The notes below the pieces were generated by a model. The model worked only from the letters and a program-made list of their open reading frames with translations, did not search any database and was not told the origin of the DNA. 64,000 nt of DNA. Origin: Devosia lacusdianchii. Lineage in GTDB: Bacteria; Pseudomonadota; Alphaproteobacteria; Rhizobiales; Devosiaceae. The stretch is from contig NZ_CP092483.1 of the NCBI RefSeq assembly GCF_022429625.1, positions 3,348,001 to 3,412,000 of the forward strand. The letters are read 5' to 3'. The position numbers and the translations under genes are program-made. Shown in pieces: positions 7,319 to 17,010 of this stretch (position 1 is the stretch's first letter; every line of letters begins with the position of its first letter).

Positions 7319-9292
7319 ATGACGAACTCCGCCCAGCAGAACGATTTGGCCAATGCAATCCGCTCGCTGTCCATGGACGCGGTGGAGAAAGCCAATTCCG
7401 GCCATCCGGGCCTGCCGATGGGCTGCGCCGATATCGCCACGGTGCTCTTCACCAAGGTGATGAAGTTCGATCCCGCCGACAGCAAATGGCCTGATCGCGA
7501 CCGCTTCATCCTCTCGGCCGGCCACGGCTCGATGCTGCTTTATTCCTCGCTCTACCTGCTGGGTTACGAGGACATGACCATCGACCAGGTCAAGAACTTC
7601 CGCCAGCTCGGCAGCAAGACCGCCGGCCACCCCGAATATCACTTCGCCCAGGGCATCGAGACCACCACCGGCCCGCTCGGCCAGGGCCTCGCCAACTCGG
7701 TCGGCTTTGCCGTCGCCGAAGCCAAGCTGGCTGCCGAATTCGGCTCCGACATCGTCGACCACCACACCTGGGTCCTTGCCGGCGACGGCTGCCTGATGGA
7801 AGGCATCTCCCAGGAAGCCATCGCGCTGGCCGGTCACCTCAAGCTCAACAAGCTGACCGTCATCTGGGACAATAACTCGATCACCATCGACGGCGCCGTC
7901 TCCAACTCCGACTCCACCGACCAGATCGCCCGCTTCAAGGCGGTGCAGTGGAACACCATCGAGATCGACGGCCACGACCAGGACGCCATCGAAAAGGCGC
8001 TGCTTGAAGCCAAGAAGAGCGACAAGCCCACCCTGATCGCCGCCAAGACCACCATCGGCTTCGGCGCACCAAAAAAGGCCGGCACCGAGAAGGTACATGG
8101 CGCCCCGCTCGGCGCCGAGGAACTGGCCGGCGCCAAGGCCGCGCTTGGCATCACCTACCCCGCCTTTGAAATTCCGGCCGAGATCCTCAATACCTGGCGC
8201 GCCGCCGGCACACGCAGCCAGAACATTCGTGGCGAATGGCAGTCCCGTCTTGCCGCCTCGCCCCACAAGGCCGAGTTCGAGCGCCGCACCAAGGGCGACC
8301 TGCCGGCCGAGTTCAAGTCGGCCATGGACGCCTACAAGAAGAAGCTGGTCGAGGATAAGCCCAAGGTGGCGACCCGCAAGTCGAGCCAGATGGCGCTCGA
8401 CGTGATCAACGCCGTCCTACCCGAAACGCTGGGCGGCTCAGCCGACCTGACCCACTCGAACCTGACCAACACCAAGGAAATGGTGCCGTTCCAGGCTGAC
8501 AACCGTCTGGGCCGCTACATGATGTACGGCATTCGCGAGCACGAAATGGCCGCAGCGATGAACGGCGTCGCCCTGCACGGTGGCCTCATTCCCTATGGCG
8601 GCACCTTCATGGTCTTTACCGACTATGCCCGCCCCGCCATCCGCCTCGCCGCGCTGATGGAACAGCGCGCCATCTATGTCATGACCCATGACTCGATCGG
8701 TCTCGGCGAAGACGGCCCCACCCACCAGCCGGTGGAACACCTGACAGCTCTCCGCGCCATCCCGAACCTGCTGGTCTTCCGCCCGGCGGATGCCGTCGAA
8801 GCCGCAGAATGCTGGCAGCTTGCGCTGGAATCGACCACTGCGCCATCGATCTTGGCCCTCAGCCGCCAGAACCTGCCGGCCTTGCGCACCGAGTACCAGG
8901 CCGAAAACCTCTGCGCCAAGGGCGCCTATGTCATCGCCGGCGACAAGAATGCTGACGTCGTGATCTTCGCGACGGGCTCGGAAGTGGCCATCGCCGTCGA
9001 GGGCCAGAAGCAGCTGGCCGAAAAGGGCATTGCCGCCAAGGTCGTATCGGTCCCCTCCATGGAATTGCTGGCCAAGCAGTCCGATGCCTACAAGGCCGAG
9101 CTCTACGGCAATGCCAAGGTCCGCGTCGCCATCGAAGCTGGCATCGAAATGAGCTGGAGCAAGCTGCTGGGCGAAAAAGGTCGCTTCGTCGGCATGCACT
9201 CCTTCGGCGCTTCCGGCCCCATCGACGCGCTCTATGAGCACTTTGGTCTTACGGCCAAAGCCGTTGTTGAAGCCGTCACCGCACAGTTGTAA
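7319..9292 (+). CDS. tkt: Transketolase
   Basis: This is a 657-residue thiamine-diphosphate enzyme of the pentose phosphate pathway that transfers two-carbon ketol units between sugar phosphates. The ThDP motif starts at [13 protein letters not shown] and ends near [10 protein letters not shown]. The pyrimidine-domain glutamate region ([20 protein letters not shown]) and the phosphate-binding [14 protein letters not shown] stretch are intact. Length is normal for the bacterial enzyme. It heads a rightward carbon-metabolism group with gap 62 bases downstream. Confidence 0.97.
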   Translation: MTNSAQQNDLANAIRSLSMDAVEKANSGHPGLPMGCADIATVLFTKVMKFDPADSKWPDRDRFILSAGHGSMLLYSSLYLLGYEDMTIDQVKNFRQLGSKTAGHPEYHFAQGIETTTGPLGQGLANSVGFAVAEAKLAAEFGSDIVDHHTWVLAGDGCLMEGISQEAIALAGHLKLNKLTVIWDNNSITIDGAVSNSDSTDQIARFKAVQWNTIEIDGHDQDAIEKALLEAKKSDKPTLIAAKTTIGFGAPKKAGTEKVHGAPLGAEELAGAKAALGITYPAFEIPAEILNTWRAAGTRSQNIRGEWQSRLAASPHKAEFERRTKGDLPAEFKSAMDAYKKKLVEDKPKVATRKSSQMALDVINAVLPETLGGSADLTHSNLTNTKEMVPFQADNRLGRYMMYGIREHEMAAAMNGVALHGGLIPYGGTFMVFTDYARPAIRLAALMEQRAIYVMTHDSIGLGEDGPTHQPVEHLTALRAIPNLLVFRPADAVEAAECWQLALESTTAPSILALSRQNLPALRTEYQAENLCAKGAYVIAGDKNADVVIFATGSEVAIAVEGQKQLAEKGIAAKVVSVPSMELLAKQSDAYKAELYGNAKVRVAIEAGIEMSWSKLLGEKGRFVGMHSFGASGPIDALYEHFGLTAKAVVEAVTAQL

Positions 9293-9354
9293 GAGGGCGA
9301 AAGTCTTCCTCCTGCACACCTCCCTTCCTAACTCCCTCCCTAGGAGCGTCTAAT

Positions 9355-10362
9355 ATGGCAGTCCGCGTCGCCATCAACGGTTTTGGCCGCATCGGCCGCA
9401 ACGTCCTGCGCGCCATCATCGAATCCGGCCGCACCGATATCGAAGTCGTGGCCATCAACGATCTCGGCCCGGTCGAGACCAATGCCCATCTGTTCCGCTT
9501 TGACAGCGTACATGGCCGTTTCAACGGCACCGTGACCGTCGATGGCGACACCATCGACGTGGGCCGCGGCCCGATCAAGGTGACCGCCGTCCGCGATCCG
9601 GCCGAGCTGCCGCATGCTGCCATGAAGGTCGATATCGCCCTTGAATGCACCGGCATCTTCACTTCCAAGGAAAAGGCCAGCGCTCACCTCAAGGCCGGCG
9701 CCAAGAAGGTGATCATCTCGGCTCCGGGCGACGGCGCCGACAAGACCATCGTTTATGGCATCAACCACCAGAGCCTGACCAAGGACGACCTGGTGATCTC
9801 AAACGCCTCGTGCACCACCAATTGCCTGGCTCCGCTGGCCTATGTGCTGCACAAGGAATTCGGCATCGAAAAGGGAATGATGACCACCATCCATTCCTAT
9901 ACCGGTGACCAGCCGACCCTCGACACCATGCACAAGGACCTCTATCGCGGTCGCGCCGCTGCCTTGTCGCAGATCCCGACCTCGACCGGCGCTGCCAAGG
10001 CCATCGGCCTGGTGCTGCCCGAGCTCAAGGGCAAGCTCGACGGCGTCTCGATCCGCGTGCCGACCCCGAACGTCTCCTGCGTCGACTTCAAGTTCATTTC
10101 CAAGCGCAACGTGACCGCCGACGAGATCAACGCCGCCGTCAAGAAGTATGCCGATGGTGAGCTCAAGGGCATTCTGGGCTATACCACCCAGCCCAACGTC
10201 TCGATCGACTTCAACCATGACAGCCACTCCTCGACCATGGCCTTCGACCAGACCAAGGTGATGGACGGCAATTTCGTGTCGGTCCTCTCCTGGTACGACA
10301 ACGAATGGGGCTTCTCCAACCGCATGGCCGACACCGCCGTGGCGCTGGGCAAGACGCTCTAA
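9355..10362 (+). CDS. gap: Glyceraldehyde-3-phosphate dehydrogenase, type I
   Basis: The 335-residue protein has the Rossmann start [20 protein letters not shown] and the catalytic [14 protein letters not shown] loop with its active-site cysteine, followed by the conserved [11 protein letters not shown] near the C terminus. It oxidises glyceraldehyde-3-phosphate to 1,3-bisphosphoglycerate with NAD+. It is downstream of tkt and followed by a strong terminator, so pgk, 3 kb further on, has its own transcript. Confidence 0.97.
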   Translation: MAVRVAINGFGRIGRNVLRAIIESGRTDIEVVAINDLGPVETNAHLFRFDSVHGRFNGTVTVDGDTIDVGRGPIKVTAVRDPAELPHAAMKVDIALECTGIFTSKEKASAHLKAGAKKVIISAPGDGADKTIVYGINHQSLTKDDLVISNASCTTNCLAPLAYVLHKEFGIEKGMMTTIHSYTGDQPTLDTMHKDLYRGRAAALSQIPTSTGAAKAIGLVLPELKGKLDGVSIRVPTPNVSCVDFKFISKRNVTADEINAAVKKYADGELKGILGYTTQPNVSIDFNHDSHSSTMAFDQTKVMDGNFVSVLSWYDNEWGFSNRMADTAVALGKTL

Positions 10363-10387
10363 GGCTTCTGCGGCCTGCGAATTTGAT

Positions 10388-10420
10388 CAGCCCCGTCGCT
10401 TAGCGGCGGGGCTTTTTTGT
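10388..10420 (+). terminator. Rho-independent terminator of tkt-gap
   Basis: A GCCCCGTCGC / GCGGCGGGGC stem with a TTA loop and a following T6 run begins 27 bases after the gap stop codon. Confidence 0.88.
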
Positions 10421-10470
10421 TTGCTGACACGATCTGTCAGGACAGTGTCGCAACTAAAGTCAGTGTGCGC

Positions 10471-10585
10471 GGCCCCACCCCACCCTCATTCCCTCCCCAT
10501 CAAGGGGAGGGAGGCGCTAGCGCGGCCGTTCGTGTTCATCGTCTCCCTCCCCCTTGTGGGGAGGGATCAAGGTGGGGGGGGTCAC
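10471..10585. repeat. Intergenic hairpin repeat (CCCTCCCC family), copy 1
   Basis: Two short palindromes of the form CCCTCCCC-(n)-GGGGAGGG, each flanked by CCACC/GGTGG-rich arms, fill the gap between the gap terminator and the next gene. The same design recurs near 34.3, 41.8, 48.8 and 58.2 kb, always between genes. Confidence 0.75.
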
Positions 10586-10609
10586 GCGCACCGGGGCAAA
10601 GGAGGCAAC

Positions 10610-11218
10610 ATGTCCAAAATCGATTTCCGCAAGACCGTCGATAGCTATCGCGCCACCAAGACAATCGAGCTCATCGATGTCCCGCCCATGACCTTCGTCA
10701 TGGTAGATGGATCAGGCAATCCCAACACCGCCCCGGCCTATCAAACCGCCATCGAGTGGCTCTATTCGACCAGCTACGCGCTCAAGTTCGCATCCAAGGC
10801 AGCGCTCGGTCAGGACTATGTCGTACCGCCACTCGAGGGCCTCTGGTGGGCCGACGACCCCGCTGACTTCGTCGCCCGCCGCAAGGACAACTGGCGCTGG
10901 ACCATGATGATCATGGCACCCGACTTCCTGACCCAGACCATGTTCGAACAAGCCGTCGCCAAATCGGCCGGCAAGCTCGGTGAACGACCCCAGACATTGC
11001 GGCTCGAAACCCTCAACGAAGGCGCATGCCTGCAGGTGCTGCATATCGGCAGCTACGATGACGAGGGTCCCACGCTCGCGCAGCTGCACGATGTCGAAAT
11101 GCCAGCCCGCAACCTCGCCTTTAATGGCCACCACCACGAAATCTACCTGAGCGACGCCAGGCGCACCGCGCCAGCCAAGCTCAAGACCATCCTGCGCCAA
11201 CCGGTTCGCCGGGACTGA
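10610..11218 (+). CDS. GyrI-like small-molecule-binding domain protein
   Basis: A 202-residue protein opening MSKIDFRKTVDSYRATKTIELIDVPPMTFVMVDGSGNP, which matches stand-alone GyrI-like / AraC effector-binding proteins of the SHS2 fold. It has no DNA-binding domain. Members bind or hydrolyse small hydrophobic compounds. The ATG at 10610 has a GGAGG site four bases upstream, while the in-frame upstream extension would translate the intergenic repeat and is rejected. A second GyrI-type domain occurs in the AraC regulator near 21 kb. Confidence 0.82.
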   Translation: MSKIDFRKTVDSYRATKTIELIDVPPMTFVMVDGSGNPNTAPAYQTAIEWLYSTSYALKFASKAALGQDYVVPPLEGLWWADDPADFVARRKDNWRWTMMIMAPDFLTQTMFEQAVAKSAGKLGERPQTLRLETLNEGACLQVLHIGSYDDEGPTLAQLHDVEMPARNLAFNGHHHEIYLSDARRTAPAKLKTILRQPVRRD

Positions 11219-11283
11219 CCACCGCCAATGTCTTGCCAATCGCATCGCACGCGCCATAGTGGCATGACGCTCCGAGGTGCCCC

Positions 11284-11823
11284 ATGAGTCTGGACCGCTC
11301 CATTCGCTGGCGCGGGCTCGATCCCGTGACAATTGAGCATTGCCACGTCATCTCGACGGCGCGCGATACCCGCATCCGCTCGACCATCATCACCCCGAAC
11401 TATGGCCTCTTCTACCGCATCAAACTCGATGACGCCGAACGCGTTCGCACCGTGAAGCTCGAACGCACCGACGGCGCCGTGCTCGAGCTTTTCTCGGACG
11501 GAGCGGGCAACTGGTCCGACGATCGCGCCGAGCCGCTCCCAGCTCTGCGCGGCTGCGTCGATATCGATATCTGGCCGACGCCGCTGACCAATTCCCTGCC
11601 GATCTGGCGCTGCCAATGGACTATCGGCCAACCGCAGCGTTTCTCCATGGCCTGGATCGACGGCGACGAGATGACGGTGCGGCGTGATGACCAGATCTAT
11701 ACCCAGCTCGACGACACTCACTTCCGCTACCAAGCCGCCGACGCCAGCTTCGAACGCATCCTCGAACTCGATGCCGACCGGCTCGTCGTCACCTATCCGG
11801 GGTTGTTCGAGCGCACCGCGTGA
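11284..11823 (+). CDS. Putative glycolipid-binding family protein (PF06475-like)
   Basis: The 179-residue protein has IRWRGLDPVTIEHCHV at the start and ALRGCVDIDIWPTPLTNSLPIWR in the middle. These match the signature WRG...EH and GC-x-D(V/I)D...TP-x-TN-LPI pattern of the glycolipid-binding family, which is related to the SpoU/PA1994 structure. No signal peptide or membrane segment is seen, so it is cytoplasmic. The biochemical role is unproven in the family. It converges on the MerR gene with four bases between stop codons. Confidence 0.8.
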   Translation: MSLDRSIRWRGLDPVTIEHCHVISTARDTRIRSTIITPNYGLFYRIKLDDAERVRTVKLERTDGAVLELFSDGAGNWSDDRAEPLPALRGCVDIDIWPTPLTNSLPIWRCQWTIGQPQRFSMAWIDGDEMTVRRDDQIYTQLDDTHFRYQAADASFERILELDADRLVVTYPGLFERTA

Positions 11824-11827
11824 TCGG

Positions 11828-12862
11828 TCACGCGACCTCCGGCCGCACGACGACGACACCGGCAGTGCGCGCCCGCACCTCGGGTGAGGCGAGGCAGGAG
11901 GCGAGCGCCTCATAGCCCGCAGCTCCCGGATAGGGCGCAACCAGTGTCGGCGGGCTGTGATTGGCGGGGCAGAACAGGATTGCCTCGCCCGGGCCGACCG
12001 CGCCCAGGTCAAGCATGGCCGACGAGCGGGTCATGAGGAACAGTGGCGGGATACCATCGTCGCCGCGTCGCAGATAAGCGATCATCGCCTCTTGCGTCGC
12101 ATGGTCGAGCCCCTGCTCCACCATATCGACGACCACCACCGACGCACCGGGTGCGTAGAGCCCGGCCAGCAGGGCCAGAAGCGCGTTTGAATGCACCGCC
12201 CCGTCTTCGATAAGCCAGGCCAGGGCGCGATCGATTTGCGCTCGCAGCACCGGCTCGGCGTCAATCCGCGCCAGCGCGGCGGCACCGTCGTCGTCGAGCC
12301 GGTCGAGACCAAGGAAGACAGCATTTGGCAACACTTCCGCCAGCCGCATTGCCAACCGGGTCTTGCCGCTCCCCAACGGCCCGACGATGAAGGTCAATCG
12401 CCGGACTCGATCCAGTTCGAACCGCTCACCACCCCAGGGCCAGGGCAGATCGAAGGCGACGCCGGGCGGTGAGCCGGCACCCAGCGCCAGCGTCAAGTCA
12501 TCGACGCTGGGCCGCCGCCCCGCAGCTAAGTCGGTTCGCAAAGCAGCAATCCGCTGGATGGCCTCAGCCGCGCCCTCTATCCGACCCTCCAGCGCCAACT
12601 GGTGCGCCGCCAGCACCGGCTCCAACTGCCATACCTCCCCCGCAAGCACGCGCCCGATGTCACCCAAGCTGAGACCGAGCGCGCGCAGGGCCACGATTTC
12701 GCGGCCGCGCGCCATGTCGTCAGGACCATAGGTCCGCCAACCGGCACTGGTGCGGCCCGGCGTCACCAGGCCGCGCTGCTCGTAGAGGCGCAGCGCCTTG
12801 GTGGAAACGCCAAGCTGGCGCGCTGCATCGACTGGCTTGAGGAATTGAATGGAAGGCTGCAC
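11828..12862 (-). CDS. MerR-family regulator fused to a P-loop ATPase domain
   Basis: The 344-residue protein has a MerR winged-helix domain at residues 9-75 (VDAARQLGVSTKALRLYEQRGLVTPGRTSAGWRTY). A short coiled linker with a helical segment follows. From about residue 140 there is a P-loop domain with Walker A GPLGSGKT (LTFIVGPLGSGKTRLAMRLAE) and a Walker-B/D-loop-like stretch VVVVDMVEQGLD. Typical MerR effector domains are far smaller and bind metals or drugs. Here the regulatory part appears to be an ABC- or AAA-type nucleotide-binding domain. The putative D-loop (GLD) favours an ABC-like ATPase. No cognate target gene is obvious beyond the convergent glycolipid-binding gene. Confidence 0.8.
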   Translation of the reverse strand: MQPSIQFLKPVDAARQLGVSTKALRLYEQRGLVTPGRTSAGWRTYGPDDMARGREIVALRALGLSLGDIGRVLAGEVWQLEPVLAAHQLALEGRIEGAAEAIQRIAALRTDLAAGRRPSVDDLTLALGAGSPPGVAFDLPWPWGGERFELDRVRRLTFIVGPLGSGKTRLAMRLAEVLPNAVFLGLDRLDDDGAAALARIDAEPVLRAQIDRALAWLIEDGAVHSNALLALLAGLYAPGASVVVVDMVEQGLDHATQEAMIAYLRRGDDGIPPLFLMTRSSAMLDLGAVGPGEAILFCPANHSPPTLVAPYPGAAGYEALASCLASPEVRARTAGVVVVRPEVA

Positions 12863-12999
12863 GACTCACCTCGCTATGGGCTGACCGTCATCCTTATCGG
12901 GGCAGCCCCAAGGTCCGGGTCAAGACGAAATCGGCCTGTCACCCTCAAGTCATCAAATCAGCCTAGAAGCGGGCCAGTTCATGTCGTCGGGCACCAGCC

Positions 13000-13290
13000 A
13001 TGTTCCACATCATGCGCCGTATCTTTGCCAGCCTGCCCTTCGCCTCGGTCTTGATCGGGCTCGCGGGCCAGCCCGCCGCTCTGGTGCTCCCGCCGACGCT
13101 CGCCGCCTGCTTCCTGCTCATCCGCGACCGCATCATTCGTCGCCGCGTCGGCCTCGCCGCCTGGCCCAGCGACGGCTTCGCCCGCCATGTCCTGGTCGAC
13201 GATCTGGGCTGGCTGATCTGCCTCACCCTGCTCGGCCTGCCGCTTTTCCTGCTCGGAGCCATGCTGCGATCGCTGGTTTTGGCCGGCTAG
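13000..13290 (+). CDS. Small two-span membrane protein, unknown
   Basis: A 96-residue predicted protein with hydrophobic segments at about residues 10-40 (IFASLPFASVLIGLAGQPAALVLPPTLAACFLL) and 69-95, with a basic loop between (RDRIIRRRVG). I do not recognise a family. It sits 86 bases upstream of pgk on the same strand; it is too short and too hydrophobic to be judged confidently, but its codon pattern resembles that of its neighbours. Confidence 0.5.
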   Translation: MFHIMRRIFASLPFASVLIGLAGQPAALVLPPTLAACFLLIRDRIIRRRVGLAAWPSDGFARHVLVDDLGWLICLTLLGLPLFLLGAMLRSLVLAG

Positions 13291-13375
13291 GGCAGAGTTT
13301 TTTCGTCACTTGCCTTCCCCCTCCCGCAACGCTCTGCTACGCCACGGCTGATATTTAGACCGGGAGGCCCGATCC

Positions 13376-14578
13376 GTGAGCGCAACCTTCAAGACCCTCG
13401 ACGAACTCGACCTCAAGAATAAGCGCGTGCTGCTCCGTGCCGATCTCAACGTCCCGGTCGCCAATGGCAAGGTCACCGACGCCACCCGCATCGAGCGCCT
13501 GGTCCCCACCATCCGCGAAATCGTCAAGTATGACGGCAAGGCCATCCTGCTCAGCCACTTCGGCCGTCCCAAGGGCAAGGTCGACCCCGAATTCTCGCTG
13601 GAGCAGGTCTGCGAGGCGGTCGCCAACCAGACCGGGCATCCGGTCGGCTTCGTCGCCACCGATTGGGTTGACGTCGCCGATGCCCAGAAGGCTATCGACT
13701 CCGCTCCGGCGGGCTCGGTGCTGATCCTCGAAAACACCCGCTTTCATCCCGGCGAAGAGGCCAACGACGTCGACCTCGCCAAGCGCATGGCCAGCCTCGG
13801 CGACGTCTATGTCAACGACGCTTTCTCCGCTGCCCACCGCGCCCATGCCTCGACCGAAGCGCTGGCCAAACTGCTGCCCGCCGCAGCCGGCCTTGCCATG
13901 CAGGCCGAACTCGAGGCGCTTGAAGCCGGCCTCGGCAAGCCAAAAAAGCCCGTGATCGCCGTTGTCGGCGGCGCCAAGGTGTCCTCCAAGATCGACCTGC
14001 TGGAAAACCTCGTGACCAAGGTCGATGGCCTGGTCATCGGCGGCGGCATGGCCAATACGTTCCTCCATGCCCAGGGCCATGGCGTCGGCAAGTCCCTGGC
14101 CGAAAAGGACCTGGCCGAAACCGCCTTGCGCATCATGGACAAAGCCATCGATAGCGGCTGCGCCATCATCCTGCCCATCGACGCCGTCGTCGCCTGGCAC
14201 TTCAAGGCCGACACCCCGACGCGCCTTTACGGCGTCGACGCCATCGACCCCGACGGCATGGTCCTTGATATCGGCCCCATCTCCATCGATCGCGTCAACG
14301 CCGCCATCGACGATGCGCACACCGTGGTCTGGAACGGCCCGATGGGCGCATTCGAGATGAACCCGTTCGATGCCGGCACCGTCGCCATCGCCAAGCACGT
14401 CGCCAAGCGCACCCATGATGGCAAGCTGATCTCGGTGGCCGGTGGCGGCGACACCGTCGCGGCACTCGCTCATGCCGGCGTCAAGGACGACTTCACCTAC
14501 GTCTCCACCGCCGGCGGCGCTTTCCTCGAATGGATGGAAGGCAAGCCCCTGCCGGGTGTGGAAGCACTGAAGAAGTAA
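13376..14578 (+). CDS. pgk: Phosphoglycerate kinase
   Basis: This is a 400-residue enzyme that makes ATP from 1,3-bisphosphoglycerate. It shows [13 protein letters not shown], the substrate loop [33 protein letters not shown] and the C-terminal [11 protein letters not shown] motif. The start codon is GTG. It is separated from gap by about 3 kb of unrelated genes, so the common tkt-gap-pgk-fba cluster has been split by insertion of the GyrI-like to small membrane protein block. Confidence 0.97.
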   Translation: MSATFKTLDELDLKNKRVLLRADLNVPVANGKVTDATRIERLVPTIREIVKYDGKAILLSHFGRPKGKVDPEFSLEQVCEAVANQTGHPVGFVATDWVDVADAQKAIDSAPAGSVLILENTRFHPGEEANDVDLAKRMASLGDVYVNDAFSAAHRAHASTEALAKLLPAAAGLAMQAELEALEAGLGKPKKPVIAVVGGAKVSSKIDLLENLVTKVDGLVIGGGMANTFLHAQGHGVGKSLAEKDLAETALRIMDKAIDSGCAIILPIDAVVAWHFKADTPTRLYGVDAIDPDGMVLDIGPISIDRVNAAIDDAHTVVWNGPMGAFEMNPFDAGTVAIAKHVAKRTHDGKLISVAGGGDTVAALAHAGVKDDFTYVSTAGGAFLEWMEGKPLPGVEALKK

Positions 14579-14686
14579 GTTCGTTCGCCCCGACTTCCCG
14601 CCGCTCGGTGCAAATGGTTGAAGTGCGTTAACCAATTCTAGGATGTTTGGGGGCAAGATGCCGCCGGCAAGCCTTGGAAGGGTGGG

Positions 14687-15697
14687 ATGGAAAGCGCACG
14701 GGTTACTGCATTGCGAAATACGCGGCAGGCGGCGACCTATTCCGCGCTGAAGCGGCTGGGCAACGCGGTGAACGGCGCCAAATTCGAGCGGCAGTCGCAA
14801 AACGGCCCGGTCAGGTTCGAAGAGAACGTCACCAAGGTCGCCAAGTATCGCACGCAGATCTTCTACAAGACCGAGCCGATCAAAACCCCCATGCCAGTGT
14901 TTGAGGGACGCGAGGCGCCCAAGAGCATTGCTCAGGGCACTGCGGCACTGACCGGCTTCGACGACGCTGCGGCAGCAGGGATTGCCAACGGCACCAGTTT
15001 CGAACTCAAGGTTGGCGACGACGCGCCGGTCACCGTTACGTTTGGCGTCGATCGGAAGATTTGGGTGGGCGTCGGATCGGCTCAAAGCCCCCATACCTAT
15101 GGCGATGACGAAGAGGGGTTTGCCCCCACCTTGGTCAAGGTCCTTGATGGCATCAAGGGCCTCCAGGCGGAACTGGACGACAACGGCCAGCTAAAGCTCG
15201 AGACCGAAAAATCCACCTCGCTCACGCTGACCGAAACGGCCTCCGGCCCGCTGGCCGGCCTTGGCCTCACCGCCGGTCGCATCGACCTCAACGGCACCGG
15301 CATCGAGCAGGTGCAGGTGGGAACCAAACTGGTCCAGACCGGGACCAAGCAGGTCGAAATTTCGCGCGAGTACATCCGTGACGGCGAAACCGAGATCGTC
15401 AGCGGCAGGCATCTGGTCCGCGACAAGGTCAGCGCCGCCGATGCCCAGCTCACCCTCGAAAGCCGCAAGGACATCATCAACGCATCGCTGGCCCTCGACA
15501 ACGCGATCGGCCCCAAGGAACTGGTAAAGGGCGTCGAGAATCCGTTCACCGGGCTGCGCAATCGCGTTGGCCTGGATCGACTGAAAAAGGCCACGACGCG
15601 TGGCGACCTCGGCTTCAGCGGCGGGCAGATCGCCGTCGCGATCAAGGCCTATGGCAGCAATCCGATTCCACGGTCGGCCACCAGCAAGCTGATCTGA
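14687..15697 (+). CDS. Orphan protein with flagellin hypervariable-like segment
   Basis: The 336-residue protein lies between pgk and fba. Residues about 85-205 (ALTGFDDAAAAGIANG-SFELKVGDDAPVTVTFG ... LTLTETASGPLAGLGLTAG) read like the outer domain of alphaproteobacterial flagellins and of flagellin hook-IN proteins. The conserved flagellin N and C termini are missing, and no signal peptide or membrane span is apparent. The C-terminal part (residues 210-336) contains a repeated VGTKLVQTGTKQV pattern. Its start, ATG at 14687, follows a GAAGGGTGGG stretch. No flagellar genes are nearby. The similarity is a pattern judgement; function unknown. Confidence 0.6.
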   Translation: MESARVTALRNTRQAATYSALKRLGNAVNGAKFERQSQNGPVRFEENVTKVAKYRTQIFYKTEPIKTPMPVFEGREAPKSIAQGTAALTGFDDAAAAGIANGTSFELKVGDDAPVTVTFGVDRKIWVGVGSAQSPHTYGDDEEGFAPTLVKVLDGIKGLQAELDDNGQLKLETEKSTSLTLTETASGPLAGLGLTAGRIDLNGTGIEQVQVGTKLVQTGTKQVEISREYIRDGETEIVSGRHLVRDKVSAADAQLTLESRKDIINASLALDNAIGPKELVKGVENPFTGLRNRVGLDRLKKATTRGDLGFSGGQIAVAIKAYGSNPIPRSATSKLI

Positions 15698-15862
15698 ACC
15701 GATCGACACCCCATCGTGATACGATAGGCTCCAGCGAAGGCAATGGCCAAGCGCCCGAAGCGGCATAGCGGCCTCCATCTTTCGTCGCATAACCCTAGGT
15801 CTAATCGCGCGGCCAAAAACGAAAGTCTAATCTGCCGGCAATCCCAATTGTCGAGGTTAGCC

Positions 15863-16891
15863 GTGACCAAGTCGCTGAACGCCATCGCCCAGAAACTCAT
15901 GGAGCCCGGCAAGGGCATTCTCGCGGCCGACGAGTCCGAAGGCACCATTGCCAAGCGGTTCGCCAAGATCAACCTGCCCAATTCGCTCGATCTGCGCCGC
16001 GATTATCGCGAGATGCTGTTCCGCTCGACCAGCGCCATGACCAACTACATTTCCGGCGTTATCCTCACCGAGGAAACCCTGGAGCAGTCGGCTGCCGACG
16101 GCACCGCCTTCCGCGCCATCCTGGCCGATACCGATGTCATCCCCGGCATCAAGGTCGACCGCGGCGCCTTCCCGATGCCGGGCGACAATGGCGAGAAAAT
16201 CACCGAGGGTCTCGACGGTCTGCGCCAGCGCTTGGTGCGCTATGCCCAGCTCGGCGCCGGCTTTGCCAAGTGGCGCGCCGTGATCACCATCAACGACGTC
16301 GCGCCCACCCGCAACAATATCCGCGCCAATGCCCATGCCTTGGCGCGCTACGCCATCCTCTGCCAGGAAGCCGGCATCGTGCCGGTCGTGGAGCCTGAAG
16401 TGGTCGGCGACGGCGATCCGGGCAATCACTCGCTTGAACGCTGCGCTTCGGTGACTGGCGACGTACTCGAGAACGTGTTCAAGGAACTGCGTCTCGCCGG
16501 CGTCGATCTCGGCGGCATGTTGCTCAAGCCGAACATGGTGCTCCCGGGCATCAATTCGCGCGAACGCCCGAGCGTCGAGGATGTCGCCAAGCGCACCGTC
16601 GCCGTCCTGCGCGAGCATGTTCCGGCCGCTGTTCCCGGCATCGCCTTCCTTTCGGGCGGCCAGACCGACGAAGAAGCCACGGCCCATCTGTCGGCCATGA
16701 ACCAGATCTCGGGCAAGCCCTGGCCGATGACCTTCTCCTACGGTCGCGCCCTGCAGAACGTTGCGCTACGCACCTGGGCCGGCCGCCGCGAGAATTTCCC
16801 GCAGGCCCAGGCCGCCTTCACCCATCGTGCCCATATGAATTCGCTGGCTGCCCTTGGCACCTGGACCGGCGAACTCGATCGGGCAGCCTAG
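15863..16891 (+). CDS. fba: Class I fructose-bisphosphate aldolase
   Basis: This is a 342-residue Schiff-base aldolase of the class I (animal-like) type. LMEPGKGILAADESEGTIAKRF at the N terminus and the GGMLLKPNMVLPG stretch, with its Schiff-base lysine, are both present, and the C-terminal FTHRAHMNSLAALGTW is complete. It cleaves fructose-1,6-bisphosphate to DHAP and GAP without a metal. The GTG at 15863 (GAGG six bases upstream) gives the standard length; upstream in-frame codons lack family similarity. A terminator follows 40 bases after the stop. Confidence 0.96.
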   Translation: MTKSLNAIAQKLMEPGKGILAADESEGTIAKRFAKINLPNSLDLRRDYREMLFRSTSAMTNYISGVILTEETLEQSAADGTAFRAILADTDVIPGIKVDRGAFPMPGDNGEKITEGLDGLRQRLVRYAQLGAGFAKWRAVITINDVAPTRNNIRANAHALARYAILCQEAGIVPVVEPEVVGDGDPGNHSLERCASVTGDVLENVFKELRLAGVDLGGMLLKPNMVLPGINSRERPSVEDVAKRTVAVLREHVPAAVPGIAFLSGGQTDEEATAHLSAMNQISGKPWPMTFSYGRALQNVALRTWAGRRENFPQAQAAFTHRAHMNSLAALGTWTGELDRAA

Positions 16892-16921
16892 GTTCTACCT
16901 GACGTCCCAACGTCACGCCTG

Positions 16922-16961
16922 ATGCGTACCCTCCTCCCAGGGGGTACGCATTTTCTTTTGC
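16922..16961 (+). terminator. Rho-independent terminator of fba
   Basis: A ten-base-pair perfect stem (ATGCGTACCC / GGGTACGCAT) with a ten-base loop is followed by TTTTCTTTT. Confidence 0.88.
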
Positions 16962-17010
16962 GCCGCTACGGGCCTTCGCCTATTGGAGAGCTTTCCTCTT
17001 TGTCGCCAAA

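Noticed and set aside
13355..15094. A 579-codon frame opposite pgk
   Set aside because: Antisense shadow of pgk and of the flagellin-like gene; no recognisable motif.
16892..17010. TPP riboswitch before the ThiE-like gene
   Set aside because: The gap holds the fba terminator and about 50 further bases. No THI-box sequence was found there.
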